Assembly (NCBI GenBank): GCA_001600875.1
Contig: BCLD01000015.1
Span: 658,001 to 722,000, forward strand
Direction: 5' to 3'
From: Solicoccozyma terricola
Taxonomy: Eukaryota; Basidiomycota; Tremellomycetes; Filobasidiales; Piskurozymaceae
Length of the DNA stretch: 64,000 nucleotides
Part shown: positions 52,364 to 63,981 of the stretch, piece by piece
Numbering within the stretch: position 1 is the stretch's first letter
Layout of the letters: each line of letters opens with the position of its first letter
Program-made: the position numbers and the translations under genes
The notes under the pieces: generated by a model
Database searches by the model: none
What the model saw: only the letters and a program-made list of their open reading frames with translations
Told to the model about the DNA's origin: nothing

Positions 52364-52735
52364 CAAGGGGCAGAGGAAGACTCATCCAACTCGTCCAGAG
52401 CATAATATCACTTAGCATAGCATTCTCATCTGACTTGGGCATTATTCACGTATCATTAGCATGCCAGGGGGAAGTCATTTGTGTTCATGGCAGCCAGAGC
52501 ATTCCTTCCCATGGTCAAGTGGCGAGATATTCGAATCGCAAACACCAGCGACTTGTTACATGACTCTATGAACCGAACAAGGTAATGTCCTCAATTTGGC
52601 GAGCGGCAAACAAAGAGAGAACGCAGTGTTTCAATTGGTTTTGAGATAGCGAATAAGCGGGGTTCCCCTTTCAAATCGACTCGAGTCAGTCAGATGATCT
52701 GCATCGTTTCAACCCCAACCCGGCGTCAACTCACC
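52364..52735. other. convergent intergenic region after HMG1
   Basis: 372 bases; HMG1 3' region. No gene or structured element recognised. Confidence 0.4.
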
Positions 52736-52929
52736 TCATTCGTGATTGCAGCCGCAAGTTGCAGGGGTTGGACAATTCGTGTGTGGACAAGCGTTGTCCT
52801 GTAGCCTAGTGTGAGCATTGAGAAATATCCAACACCCGCGCTGATTGCACTCACGCTGCGCACAGCACAAAAACACTGGACCTCGCCATCATGGGAGGAG
52901 ACGAGTTGGATGTTGGAAGTGGCTGTCAT
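52736..52929 (-). CDS. candidate 45-residue cysteine-rich (metallothionein-like) peptide
   Basis: Exon 1 (52929-52855, 25 codons) and exon 2 (52798-52736) join in frame across a 56-base intron with donor GTGAGT, acceptor CAG and a CTCAC branch-like site. The 45-residue product has six cysteines: C19-x-C21, C29, C34 and C40-x-C42, with His at 13, 31 and 44. It has no aromatic residue except F20. CxC pairs and small size are metallothionein traits. A TATAAG box lies about 75 bases upstream (53001-53006, minus strand), as in strongly inducible genes. It is short, so chance is possible. Without splicing the frame gives a 67-residue peptide with only two cysteines. Confidence 0.4.
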
Positions 52930-53535
52930 GATTGTGGGATGTGTGTTGAGTATGAGCCATCCATTTTTTTTCTTTGGGTTTCAGCCGTAGCTTCAAGCAT
53001 CTTATACACATGCAGACGGCCTTGTCGACTTTCCCCAAGGGAAGAGTGTGAGATGTCAGGCGTCTGCCAAGCTGATCGTCGGTGGGCAAGACCCTGAATA
53101 TGAGCTAAGTTCGCTCGCTTCATTCATCGAGTACCCTAATAAATTTGCCTCGCGGATCAGGCTCATGGATCTCAAGGCATCCCCAACAGCTGCAACACGA
53201 ATCCGAGGGCTACTGTTGACGGCGGGCACAAGGGGGTATGAAAGGTGTATGATGGGAATTAGTGTCTGCATGAGACAAGGACTTTTTTCCTTTGGCGAAT
53301 CGGGCGTAGGAGATGAAACTGCGGGTGGCGTTCACCTGTCTGTCACACACCACCACTAGGACAGAAGGACTTGTGCCTCGTTTGCCTCGCTGCTTTGACT
53401 CTTCTGCAGACTGCCTTCCGTGGAGGTCGACTGCAGCTTTAGCTTGCTTTCTCATCCCATACCCGACTCATGCTCTCGACAATTGCATACAACCATTCCA
53501 CGCCTTTCACATTGCTTCTAGGCTTCTCCTGCGCC
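52930..53535. other. intergenic region upstream of the cysteine-rich peptide
   Basis: 606 bases. Apart from the TATA-like box near 53001-53006 I see no supported gene; several overlapping short frames lack coding character. Confidence 0.4.
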
Positions 53536-54165
53536 CTACATCTTGATGATCGTCGCCTCCTCAACCGGCGATCCAGCTAAAGATGGCATTACTGATGTCG
53601 CAACATCATCATCATCATCGTCATCCTCCACACCCTCCCCAAACCAGACGAACGGTGTAGCAGGCCTCTTTGTGCGTTTCTGATCCGTAAAGAGCAGGCT
53701 TTCAGGATTGGTCGGAATCGGACGCGAGGTCTGAGAGTCTGGTGGGAATGAAACATACTTGCGGTCTGGGATCGGGGATGGGGTGACATCCTGTGACTCC
53801 CGTTGTTGGTCTACATCGAGTAGAGGCGTGGAAGTACCACTGATCATGATCCTCGGCAACATCGGCGTACATCCTGGTGACTCGTCGCCACCACGAGATG
53901 GGGTGTTGATGAATCGTAGTGGAGAGGGTGGAGATGCTGATCTGGTCGACGTTGAAGCAGGGAGTACGGTTCGTAACGGTACAAAGAACCAAAGCACGGC
54001 GATGAAAAAGAGTTCGAGGATGATGGTGATAGGGTCTGGCATCATGAGCGATGGGGACCTTGTTCGCAGCGGTGCGCGCGGTTGGGAAACAGGACAACGC
54101 TCAGCGTTAATATCAATGAAATCGATGGAGGTATTCGAGTACCATCTCTGGCGATCTATTTCCAT
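53536..54165 (-). CDS. hypothetical membrane-anchored acidic protein
   Basis: Uninterrupted 209-residue frame. One hydrophobic segment (about 45-67, ITIILELFFIAVLWFFVPL) would anchor it, followed by a Ser/Pro-rich soluble part with RPATPFVWFGEG and a run of seven Asp near the C-terminus. A TATATA box sits only about 14-21 bases before the ATG at 54165, so translation may really begin at the Met pair 41-42, placing the hydrophobic segment at the N-terminus as a signal anchor. No family recognised. Confidence 0.55.
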   Translation of the reverse strand: MEIDRQRWYSNTSIDFIDINAERCPVSQPRAPLRTRSPSLMMPDPITIILELFFIAVLWFFVPLRTVLPASTSTRSASPPSPLRFINTPSRGGDESPGCTPMLPRIMISGTSTPLLDVDQQRESQDVTPSPIPDRKYVSFPPDSQTSRPIPTNPESLLFTDQKRTKRPATPFVWFGEGVEDDDDDDDVATSVMPSLAGSPVEEATIIKM

Positions 54166-54642
54166 TTGTTCTCTCTGCTATATAAGCGATCTTAGTGCAT
54201 TCACCCAGGAGCTGCCCCCCACCTCCTTAACATCCTTGATGGTCAAAGGAGGAGTCCGCATACCAAGACTCTTACGTGTTTCATCATGGAGATGGGAATG
54301 CCGTCAAGTAATGTAGGGTGAATCGGATGTCCCTTGCCCGATGATGGGAGGAAACGCTGCAGACCGATGACATCTCCCTGAATGCGACCAGAGGTTGAAA
54401 ACACAGACCTTACGCGCGTTCCTCAACTTGCTGTCGATGAAACACTGCACTTCTACTCCAACCAAGTAAAATCAAATCTTATCAAATCAAAGACAAGACA
54501 AAAGATCCTACACTACCAGAACTCCGAGGTGGTCCAAGACATCAACATATCTACCCAACCACTCCCACAATGAAACAAAGAACTCGAAGTCGATGAATCG
54601 AGGTTTGTTGTGTGAAAGAGGATGCGAAAGATAAGAGGACGC
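54166..54642. other. intergenic region, hypothetical protein promoter / eS8 3' end
   Basis: 477 bases. Holds the TATATA box near 54179-54186 for the minus-strand gene downstream. Nothing else recognised. Confidence 0.4.
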
Positions 54643-55681
54643 TTAAGCCTGGGCGGCGTGCTTGGCTCGCTTTTGGTTGAGTTTTCGGAGATAGAACTGA
54701 GGGATCAGAAACAAACCGAGAGGCATGTCAATAAACCAATCCTAAACCAAAAACAAATGTTTACCCTGTCCCATCACACTCACATCAAGCTCCTTGCCCT
54801 CCAAAATGTACCCATCACATCTACCACTCTGACCTGGCCTCGATGAGATGCTAGCGTAGAGTCGACCCTGCCTGAACTGAGATTCCAAGTTCGCATCGAG
54901 CTTAGCATCGATTTTACGCTCAGTGAAGATTCGTTGAACGTGGGCGGATTGCTTCTTCTCTCCGGCGGCGGCGGCGGATGGCTCTTCACCCTCCTTGGCC
55001 TCGACGACGGCTGGCTTGGCACCCTTGTAGATTGGTTGAGCGTACTATTAGAGGGAAAAGAAAAGAAGAGAAACGGATGATGGGTATCAGTAAGTGGTTT
55101 GAAGTGGTGGGTGTTGTTGATAGATATGGTCGAAAAGCCAGAGTCCAACACTCACGTGAGCCTCGTACCACTGCCTGAATGGAGTAGCATCGACTTGGAT
55201 GATGGCACCCTTGACGAGAGTCTTGGTTCGGAGAAGCTCGTTGTTAGATGCGTTGTAGACCTAGAGGAGAGAGGATTCACGATGAGGAACGACAAGAGAA
55301 AGAGACGGCGGATGATCAGTACACCCGACCAATCAAGACCAAAAGTTCACACCTCTCAGACTCACAACATCGATAACCCTAGTCTTCCTGGTAGCATGTT
55401 CTGAACCCCAAGCAAAGTTTCCAGAGTCCAACCTCATCGCCCTGTACTTTGTGTTTCCACCCCTAACCCTGACCTCATGGATCCTCTTGGCTCCCAACTT
55501 GGTCATGGCGGGTTGACGACCAAGTTCGAACTTTCTCTTCTTCCTGTAGTGTGCTCTACGCGCACCTGATGCGGAGCGCTTGTGGCGCGAGTCTCTTGAG
55601 ATACCCTGATGGTGGTGAACGGAGGGATCAGCATGGGAGAATGAGATGAACGACAAACGGAATGGAGACTGTGCTCACCAT
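54643..55681 (-). CDS. RPS8: 40S ribosomal protein eS8
   Basis: Structural protein of the small subunit. The first exon is only the ATG (55681-55679), immediately followed by a GTGAGC donor; the next exon starts [33 protein letters not shown], strongly conserved in eS8. Then [35 protein letters not shown], with later exons through [12 protein letters not shown] and [25 protein letters not shown], ending KRAKHAAQA with TAA at 54643-54645. Exons joined in frame. Introns are rich and short, typical for ribosomal protein genes in this group. The promoter has both CAATGACGTGT and GCCACGTCAT. Confidence 0.96.
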
Positions 55682-55969
55682 GTTGATGTGTTGAGTTGGA
55701 GCTGCTGGATGGTGACGGCCACCCTCGGACAGTGAAGGGGGGAGGGAAGGAATGGGTCGCACGGACATCGTGGAGGAAGGTCGCGTATGTCCGTCATTCG
55801 CCACCCAAACTGGCTTAACTCCGACAGCCAGCGTTATCGCCGACAACCCCTGTCAGTCCTAACAATGACGTGTGTTCAGGATTCAACCCTCCCCCACACG
55901 CCACGTCATACTTTGCCTAACAATCATTTTTGCATTTTCCCCTCTGATTACATATACAACTTCCACCTC
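55682..55969. promoter_or_regulatory. eS8 promoter
   Basis: 288 bases between the NIPA-type gene 3' end and the eS8 ATG. Carries CAATGACGTGT at 55863-55873 and GCCACGTCAT at 55900-55909, the two element types that recur elsewhere in the window. Confidence 0.55.
55863..55873 (-). promoter_or_regulatory. CAATGACGTGT element (eS8 promoter)
   Basis: Reads ACACGTCATTG relative to eS8, about 182 bases before its ATG. Confidence 0.45.
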
Positions 55970-58900
55970 TCAACGCCTCCCAGGAACCTCTGGCAACCTC
56001 CTCAGCACCGTCGGCGGCTCCATCGTCGGCGTCTTCTCCCCATCGTCCCTCTCCGTATACGACCCGATAATATCCATGCTCGTCCCACTCATAGGACTCG
56101 CAACAACCCCCACATCATCATCATCACTCTCTGAATCACGTGATCCACCTCCATTCCCACCTACCAACCCCGTCCGTTCTTCGCGTTCCGTGACGTCGTC
56201 TTTTCGAAGATGAGGGTAATCTCGAGTTCCTCTATGTGCACCTCCTCTTCGTCCGTCGTCTGCGTGGTCGGTTGAGTGAGGCATTTTATCTTTTGATATC
56301 GATCGTTTCCCGAAATGGAGTCGGAGGTCAGGTCCAGATGATGTTCCAAACGATGAGATTAATCCAGATAATCCATGTTTAGATGATGCCGATGTAGTAG
56401 CTGTTGTCGTAGACCGTAATGGATCATCCACTTTCCCACCCTGTGATCCAATTCCTCGTCCATCATTACCATGCTCAAATCCATATGAACCATCTTCCCC
56501 ACGTCCACCACCTGTCGTTTCTCCCGTTCGTCCACGAAACGACTTGAATCGTCTCGCATCAACACGTTCATCAATCCCCACCCCTAACCCTACACCTTGC
56601 TCTTCTCCTTCCTCCTCCATTGGCGATTCAGTGACCACATGTATCGAAACATTCGAATCTTTAGAGTCTTTACGAGATTCTCCTCTCGGTCGCAGCCCAG
56701 ACTCAGACTCCGACTCGGGACCCGCTCCAAAAGGCACATTGAAGTGTACCCCATGCCCAACAGGTCGAATAGGTGATGTAGCGAGTCTCGAAGAATGAAT
56801 CGCTGTATGTCCTTTAAGTGCATATTGATGCACTTTATCCTGTTCGTCGAACTGTGGAAAGAAATTACATCAGGCGTCGGATTCTCTCGTGTGTGTTGAC
56901 GATTTGCGGTGAACAGAAGGATGTAACTTACATGAACGGAGGATAGGTGGTCGCTTGCCAATCGACCTCGAGTAGGGGAGAGCGGATCGACACCTTCATC
57001 TGGCATTGGGTTATCAGACACTGCACATCGATTGGTAGGACAATCAGCTCCGAGCGATACACAACCACCGACACCCTGGCACCACCACGTAGAGCTTTTC
57101 TGGACTCGATGTGCGACTAGGGTTGGGAACACCAAAAACGACCACTCACGTGCATATCTTGGAACTACATCGCTCATTTGATGCGTAGACGATTGTGATC
57201 CTCCCCATCCCCACGGATGCGCGACACTAGATCCAAAGCCTGGGAAAGAAGGTCGAGAAGGCCCACCGGCCTGAGCCTGGCCTTGGCTTGCAAACGAATT
57301 CGCACTGGACATTCGACGAACGGATCGAGCTCGGATGATGGATCCAACGGTACCGAAACCGCCTCGGAGAGCGTCCATGCCGGCTGCAAGAGTTGAGATG
57401 AGGTCGGGAGCGTTAGCGATGTGATGCCAATGGATCCACATGCCAACTCACGCTGTTCCATCGCGGTTAGTTCATTTTTCTCTTGCTCTTCCGTAGGCGC
57501 ACGAGCGGCGGTAAGGAGGATAGTGGATCGGCGATCGAGATGTTCGAATTTCTTCGGATCAACTTTGGACATCTGTAAATGACCCAGTGCTAATTTAGTC
57601 ATCGGCATCTCGGAGAGAGGTTGTCAGTAGCGCAAGTCGTTACCTGTAGCAAAGTAATACCCAAACAGGTGACCCTGTGGAAATGCAAGAGACCGCGCAA
57701 TCAGCAACCTTCCATCAACATCGTCTGCCACATATGCTCCCGTCGCCCCACTTCCCACTCACAAGAATCCCATAACCATAGTTACTAGCGAGATTGCGCT
57801 CGCCTTCAACCCTTGGTAAAGGATGAAAGATGAAATCACTGCGAGGGCACAAGATCTCGTCAGCGTGGTTGGTCTCCAGCCGGATTCGCGTGAAACTTAC
57901 AAGTCGAGGTGGTAAAAAGGATGTAGTATGTGGGAGTGACTGCGTTGGACACATAGTCAGTAAAGAGAATCGGAATGAGAAATTCCACGAATGGCATTGT
58001 TCCCACCCATGCTCGTGTTGAATAGCTCCAACGCTTTGTTAAGATAGTTGATCTCCGTGACCAAAGTGAGGACGACAAAAACCATGATAAAATAGATGAA
58101 CCAATTTCTATTCCAAACAGAAGGCGTGAATCAGCGATTACTAACCGCGTTTCGAGCCACAAAGCGACGCTCACTTGAACTGGTTCTCCCCTCTGATTGA
58201 AGTCAAGATACTAGCACCAAGGCCTTGCAAGCATGATACTGTCGACGAATCTTGTCAGCACACCACACGCTAGATCCTCATTCAAAAACAAAACAAAAAC
58301 TCCTCGCGCGCTCACCAGACAACCCTCCAATCATTGAACAAATCCCAATATAAACAAACATTGAAGTCTTTCCATACTTTGGAGCAACGAAGAATGCCAA
58401 GACAACAGATGCAATAATACATAACCCAGCCCAAACGAGAAACCCCGGTGCAATGAACAATTTTTCAAAAGCTGCGATATGCGTCACACTTTGTGTTTCT
58501 GGAGCATTTAATGCTAAAATGGTTGCTCCTAGGATGCATAGAGCACATCCTATCCAACCGAAGAAAGAAAGAGTTTCTTTGAGGAAGATGGTTGATAGGA
58601 TGGCGCAGATGACGACGGAGAGTGCTCCGAGAGGAGTTACGAGAATGGCTAAGGAGGGGGAGAGGTGTGTGAGCGCCGAGTGCGAGGTAATGTGAGCTGA
58701 CAACATGGGAGCCTACCCTCGGTAAATGCTTTGATCGACGAGCGACGAGCGACGCGCATATTGGGATCATCAGCTACCAATCAACGCCCTACCATCAACA
58801 TCTAATCACTCACCGAATGCCGCGAAATTACACAATTCCCCAATGATCATCGTCGTCATCCCAATCCACCACACTATGCTCTTGAGATACGCATGACCCT

Positions 58901-59195
58901 CTCCAGCTAGATTCCCAGATTTGGCCGTTGACTGCAAGAGACCCTTTTTCTTTATCACAAAGCTGCAGGGAGAGAGAAAAATGCAATGTTGTCAGACGCC
59001 TTTGCGTTCAGTGAGAAAATGGAAAGAAGATCGGACTGAAAGTAGCACATACGAAGAACCAATCAAGAATCCACTACCGACTGCAAGACATATTCCGATT
59101 ACCTTATAGCTCGCCGGCTGAGTGGAGGTGGATGATGACGAGGCAGTAGCGGCGGATGAAGTAGCTGAAGCCAGGATTGAAGAGGTTGAAGACAT
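55970..59195 (-). CDS. NIPA-type magnesium transporter (DUF803 family)
   Basis: Predicted multi-pass Mg2+ transporter related to human NIPA proteins. The start at 59195 is a Ser/Thr/Ala-rich opening, then KVIGICLAVGSGFLIGSSYVFKKKG, WWIGMTTMIIGELCNFAAF, TPLGALSVVICAILSTIFLKE, WIGCALCILGATILALNAPE, and further helices including FVYIGICSMIGGLS, LVTEINYLNKALELFNTSMVTP and TFLVTCLGITLLQMS, giving about nine membrane segments. A long cytosolic C-terminal tail follows (from about 57600), rich in Ser/Gly/Asp and acidic clusters, with no recognised domain. The tail is longer than usual for the family. Many introns. Final residues PEVPGRR, stop at 55970-55972. Confidence 0.88.
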
Positions 59196-59874
59196 TGTGT
59201 CACAGGTAGACGTGCGGATGATTCACTCGGATTAGATGATGAAAAGTGTGTTTCGTCCAAGATGAAAGCAAAGCCCTTGTTCCTTCCTCGTTGCGCAGGC
59301 TCCGTCGAACGACTCTTGAAGTCCAAGTCTACCTTGAGTGTGATCGATGGATGCCGTGTACGATATCGATCTCCAGCGGTGGCAGGGAATCGAGGAGCCG
59401 TATCAAACGACGAATTGATCCGACTACGTGAGGTGTCCGCCAAACAGATGGGTGGGACGAGATCCGCTGGCACAGGTCGACGGATAACGCGACGTCACGT
59501 CTGTGGGTCTAGCAGTTGCTGGTATTGTGAGATGGGCTTGATATACTGTGCTTGGCGATCAACTGTGCCTACTGGACATGCATGACCACGACGAAGGGGG
59601 TGTTCTGTGTCGAATGGAACAGACTGACGGCGGTCACCCACAAGAGTAGTTGAATGCGCTGAAGCGGTGTTGAACTGGACAACTGTGCAATTGCGGATTA
59701 TGTCAGCAAACGAGACAAAACGATCGTCGTCGGTCTCGGAATTTCAAATTGGGACTGTCATGCTGTGCTTCAAGTATCGTACAACCAATCTAATACCAAG
59801 ACTGTATTTCTACACTGCTACACATTCCAAGGCCTGCACTGTGTCCAGCCAGGTCGTTACATGATGTCAAGCGA
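59196..59874. promoter_or_regulatory. intergenic region upstream of the NIPA-type gene
   Basis: 679 bases between two minus-strand genes. A GACGTCACGTC element lies near 59492. Open frames on the plus strand here do not look coding. Confidence 0.4.
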
Positions 59875-62800
59875 TCAACCTCGAGGACCTGTCGGCCATC
59901 TCGCGGGACCGAATTCTAGCTGCCCTGGTCGTGCGTTCGGCTGCCTAACATGATATTGTTCGGCACTCCCATGACTCGGTCTTTGAACCGGTACTGGCTC
60001 CCCATGTCTTGGTCCACGTAGATCGTTGCTTTGATTCATCCTGGGGGGATGACGAGCAGCTTCGATCGAACTCAACCGCTGGGGGGGTAGTTGCTTCGGC
60101 GGTTTGTCAGGGCGTCGATCGGGTGGAACAGAAGGGTTGGCGGGAGAAGGTCGTGGTCGTTTGCGTCGGTTGGGAAGAGGGTGTGGTGGATGGGATAATG
60201 GAGGATGGATTGAGAGCGGTACTTTTCGAATACGAATGGGAGCTGAGAGGACATATTGCAAATGAACGTCAGTCGTCAACGTTATTTGAAGGCGAGATAG
60301 AGGCGTAAAGCACACTCACGCCTTGCAGGTAGACCCGGTCGGTTCTCCGTGGATACGGTCGATAACTAAGTAGGATTTCCATATCAATTAGCAATATTCA
60401 GAATTCGAAAAAAACGATCACAACATACTATCGGAGGCCAGACCGTTCCATCCAAAAACTTCCATTCCTTTCTAAATTCCCTGCCGGATCTCACGTGAGG
60501 TGGCATATCTTGTCTTGCATTGATCACTGCTGCTAGTTCGGATGTCAAGTTTGTACTGGGTCCCGATGTAGGTTCCAGCTGTGATGCGAAGTTTGTTGGT
60601 GGTAGTTTCCCTGTTGGAACAGGTTCCCTTGTTGTATTCGTGAGATGTTGGGTCTTGGGTTTCGGAATCGAGCGAAAAGGTGGTTGAGATGGTCCTGCCG
60701 TGGCGGAGCTGCCAGGAGCGGACGGTGGGGCCTTTAGTGCCAACGTGAACCCTGTCGAGTACTCGGCCCTTGGAATATCGACTCTCGTACCGTTGCTTGT
60801 TCCTCTTCCTTCATAAAGATCCCTGAGAGGAAAGTTCGCACCTTCGACGTTGATTCTCCCAAGACCAAACACTCTGTACGAGGAATCTTCTTTGGCGAGA
60901 CCGACGGCCGAGTTTGGGAATAGTTGACGCATGGTTGAGAACAGTGCCATCGCTGGCAGAGTTGCAACAGGTGAATTCTGAAACAGGCTAAGATATTCTT
61001 TCCAAATTGAACCTTGAAGGATAGAGTAGGCTCTGTCACAGGGAACGAACGTCATCTTGAACCTGTTTTGAAGAGACTTGGGTCAGTCAGCAGGCATGTC
61101 GCGAGATCAGTAAATGGAGGGGACGAACCATGCACTGGTTCGCGCCGGTTCGAATCGGTAGTACAACGAGGGTAGAATCATCTCTCGAGGTTCGCAGCAG
61201 TACATGGGTGCTCTTGATAGCAGAGGTAGCGGTGGACGTTGCACGATCGGATATGATGGAGTCGGTAAGGTCGAAACGATAGGTTGTGCATGGGATTCTG
61301 GAAGGGCCGAAGTTGGAGCGGAAGGAAGTCCTCCTCGTTGCGATGCCACAGCGGCTAGTGTAGCATTCGCTTGAGAGTCGACACTCGCAGCAGGAGCCCT
61401 CGCAGCAGGAGCCAGCAAACCAGTTGACTCAACATTGACAGTCCCTGCCGCAGACGGTTTAGTAGCAGCTGACTGAATGTTGGCAAGTCTCGCCGCAGCA
61501 CCCAAATGTGCAGCTGATTGCACGTTGGCAGGTTTCGCTGAAACGGCCAACGATGCCACAGCGGACGATGCAGCATTTCTTTGAGAGTCGACAGTCTTTG
61601 TAGGAGCCAGTGGACCAGTCGACTGGACATTGACAGTTCTCGCCGCAGAAGGCATAGTAGCAGCTGACTGCACGTTGGCAGGTTTCGCTGCAACGGCCAA
61701 CGATGCAGCAGCGGCCGATGCAGCATTTCCTTGAGAGTCGACCCTTTTTGCAGGAGCCAGCGGACGAACTGACTGAACGTCAGTAGGTCTCGCTGCAGCG
61801 GCCAACGATGCCACAGCGGCCAATCCAGCTTTTACTTGAGAGTCGACACTCTCTGCAGGAGCTCGCGGACGAACTGACTGAACGTCAGCAGGTCTCGCTG
61901 CAGCGGCCAACGATGCCACAGCGGCCAATCCAGCTTTTACTTGAGAGTCGACACTCTCTGCAGGAGCTCGCGGACGAGCTGACTGAATGTCGGCAGGTCT
62001 TGCTGCAACAGCCACAGGAGCACCTGACTGAACGTCGACAGATTTCGCTGCAGCAGCGGACAGGCTACTTGACTGTACGTTGGGAGTCCTTGCAACAGAC
62101 GCGAACGTAGTAGTTGGCTGAACGTCGCCAGTCCTCGCCGCAGGAGCCAGCATAGCGGCTGGCTGAACATTGGCAGTCTCCGCCACAGGAGCCGACATTA
62201 CAGCTGGCTCGACGGTGACGGTCATCTCCGCGGAAGGTTGCCTCATTTCGATAGAGATATTTGAGGGTAGTACCGGGATATCGACATCCATGAAATCCGA
62301 CGTGGTTCTTGAAATGCCTGCGGGGCCAATCACTTGACTAATCGGCGCCGAGGTAACCATGGAAGGTGCTGCCGAGGGAGGAGGAATCTCGCCTTGTTGA
62401 GCATCGACGTTTTCCTGGACCGGTTCTTTCGAAGTCTTCATGTCATCCAGTCGGCGGCGTTTTGCAGTGGGTTCATCGGTTGATGGGTCTGCAGGAAGGC
62501 TTTTGGAAGCTGTGGGGCGATTCGAGTTATAGTCGAGGGTGAGATTGATCGGGGGTGGGTTGTGGGTCGATGAGGATACGGGCACCGGAGTAGCCGGCGA
62601 CGATCCGATTGGAGAGATATGATTCGAATCTCGGGGTTCGACTGAAGCTAGGTCCATCCCAGGTTGCAGTGCTGCAATGCGATAAAGCGGAACAAGACAT
62701 TCAGCACTTCTTCTTCATACACTTCATACACACACTGTTTGGTCGACCCAAACTCACAATCTGCAGCGATGCCTGACGCCACCGTGTTCGTAGCCGCACC

Positions 62801-63981
62801 AGAATTCACAACCTGATATGCTTTATCCACAGCTTTCATGAAAGCGACAGACTGGTGGGGAGCATATCGTGTCCAAAGTAAATATCTTCTACATCCATAC
62901 CGTTTTGACATGTTCACTCACCACCTCCGTAGTAACTTCCTGGGCCAACTGTCTAATCTTCTTTTGCGAAAGCTTCAACCTACAATAGTCGCACTTTCGG
63001 CTCTTGCCGCTGAACGGTCTTCTAGGGAAACCTTGCTGACAGACTTCGCACTTCAACGGAGGACCCGCGAAGCCCGTTCGCAACGCTCCGTATTTATCCC
63101 TGGGAAGATTGACGGTCTCCCAGGCTTCCTTGGATGCAGTGCGATCCGATGAACCGACGGGGTGAAGGGGCCGTTGAGAGGCGTACGTTGTCGATGGGTT
63201 ATGGGGAGTTGAGCCTCGTTGACTTCCAGACCGTTGGTTTTCAAGGATTGATTCGCTGCGAACGATAGGTTGACCAGCCAAGGAGGACGGTCCTGGTCCA
63301 GATTGAGCAGTTTCTTGGTTCGCGTATCGTTTAAGGTTTGGGTACTGCTGGATTGAAGAATATGAACCTCGCGGGGTTGCTACAGTGGAAGGGATAGACG
63401 CAGACATATTGGAGCCAGAGCCGGGGAGAGAGGATGGACCTTGTTCTCCTTGTGGTGCTGGGGCAATGATGAGGGGACGAAATTTCGGTTGTTGTGCGTA
63501 CGGAACACCAGATTTGTGGTACCCGCTCCCGTTTACCGTCGTCCTTCCAGATCCATTGACCAAGCCGGACGACCGAGGAACGTACAACAACCGGGGTCGG
63601 TTGCTCAAGTTTGATGAAGCATCTGGAATGCGTATTGATGGAATTTCCGAGTCATGGTTGTTCGTGGGTACCCAAGCTTGGATCGACGGCATTGCAGACA
63701 TTGGTGTGGAAGGGGTCAAGGGGGTTTGGACCGATGGGTCAGCTGGTCGTTTTGATGGTATGCCGTTCGACGACGCAGTCGCCTGCTCCTCATGATGTTG
63801 TTGCGAGGACGCGTTGAACATCGTGCTTGATGGTGGCATCGTCTGTAAGCCATGCATGCCGATACAAGGCGGTCGGCGGGGACGAAGGTGGTACCTGTGG
63901 CCGTGTGTATTGCCTCGATGGTCCTGCCTCGCCTGTATGCTGCTGACTACCAACCACCTCACCAGCACTCAACTCGCTCAT
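59875..63981 (-). CDS. hypothetical nuclear-type protein with a 35-residue tandem repeat
   Basis: The start at 63981 (MSELSAGEVVGSQQHTGEAG) is joined in frame over a 53-base intron to a long Ser/Pro-rich exon ending in a two-CxxC zinc-knuckle-like element (CEVC, then CDYC) with basic flanks. An exon with SVAFMKAVDKAYQVVNSG follows, then the large exon 61107-62670 holding the repeat array and an AKRRRLDD sequence resembling a nuclear signal. Further exons give FKMTFVPCDRAYSILQGSIWKEYLSLFQ and a Pro/Arg-rich C-terminus ending GPRG at 59875. All junctions I checked keep frame. I do not recognise the family. The segment around 60700-61060 looks folded and may be the conserved part; the rest is low complexity. 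Confidence 0.7.
61430..62100 (-). repeat. 105-base coding minisatellite (35-residue repeats)
   Basis: About six to seven head-to-tail units of 105 bases, so length changes preserve frame. The consensus unit starts RPADVQSVRPRAPAE and continues SVDSQ then an Ala/Val-rich stretch ending SLAAAA. Units 61766-61870 and 61871-61975 are nearly identical, pointing to a recent duplication; outer units are more diverged and some are partial. Confidence 0.85.

Noticed and set aside
53759..54316. 185-residue plus-strand frame
   Set aside because: It overlaps a better minus-strand frame that has a membrane segment and a TATA box.
59246..59585. Plus-strand frames upstream of the NIPA-type gene
   Set aside because: Overlapping frames of arbitrary composition within a promoter region; no support for expression.
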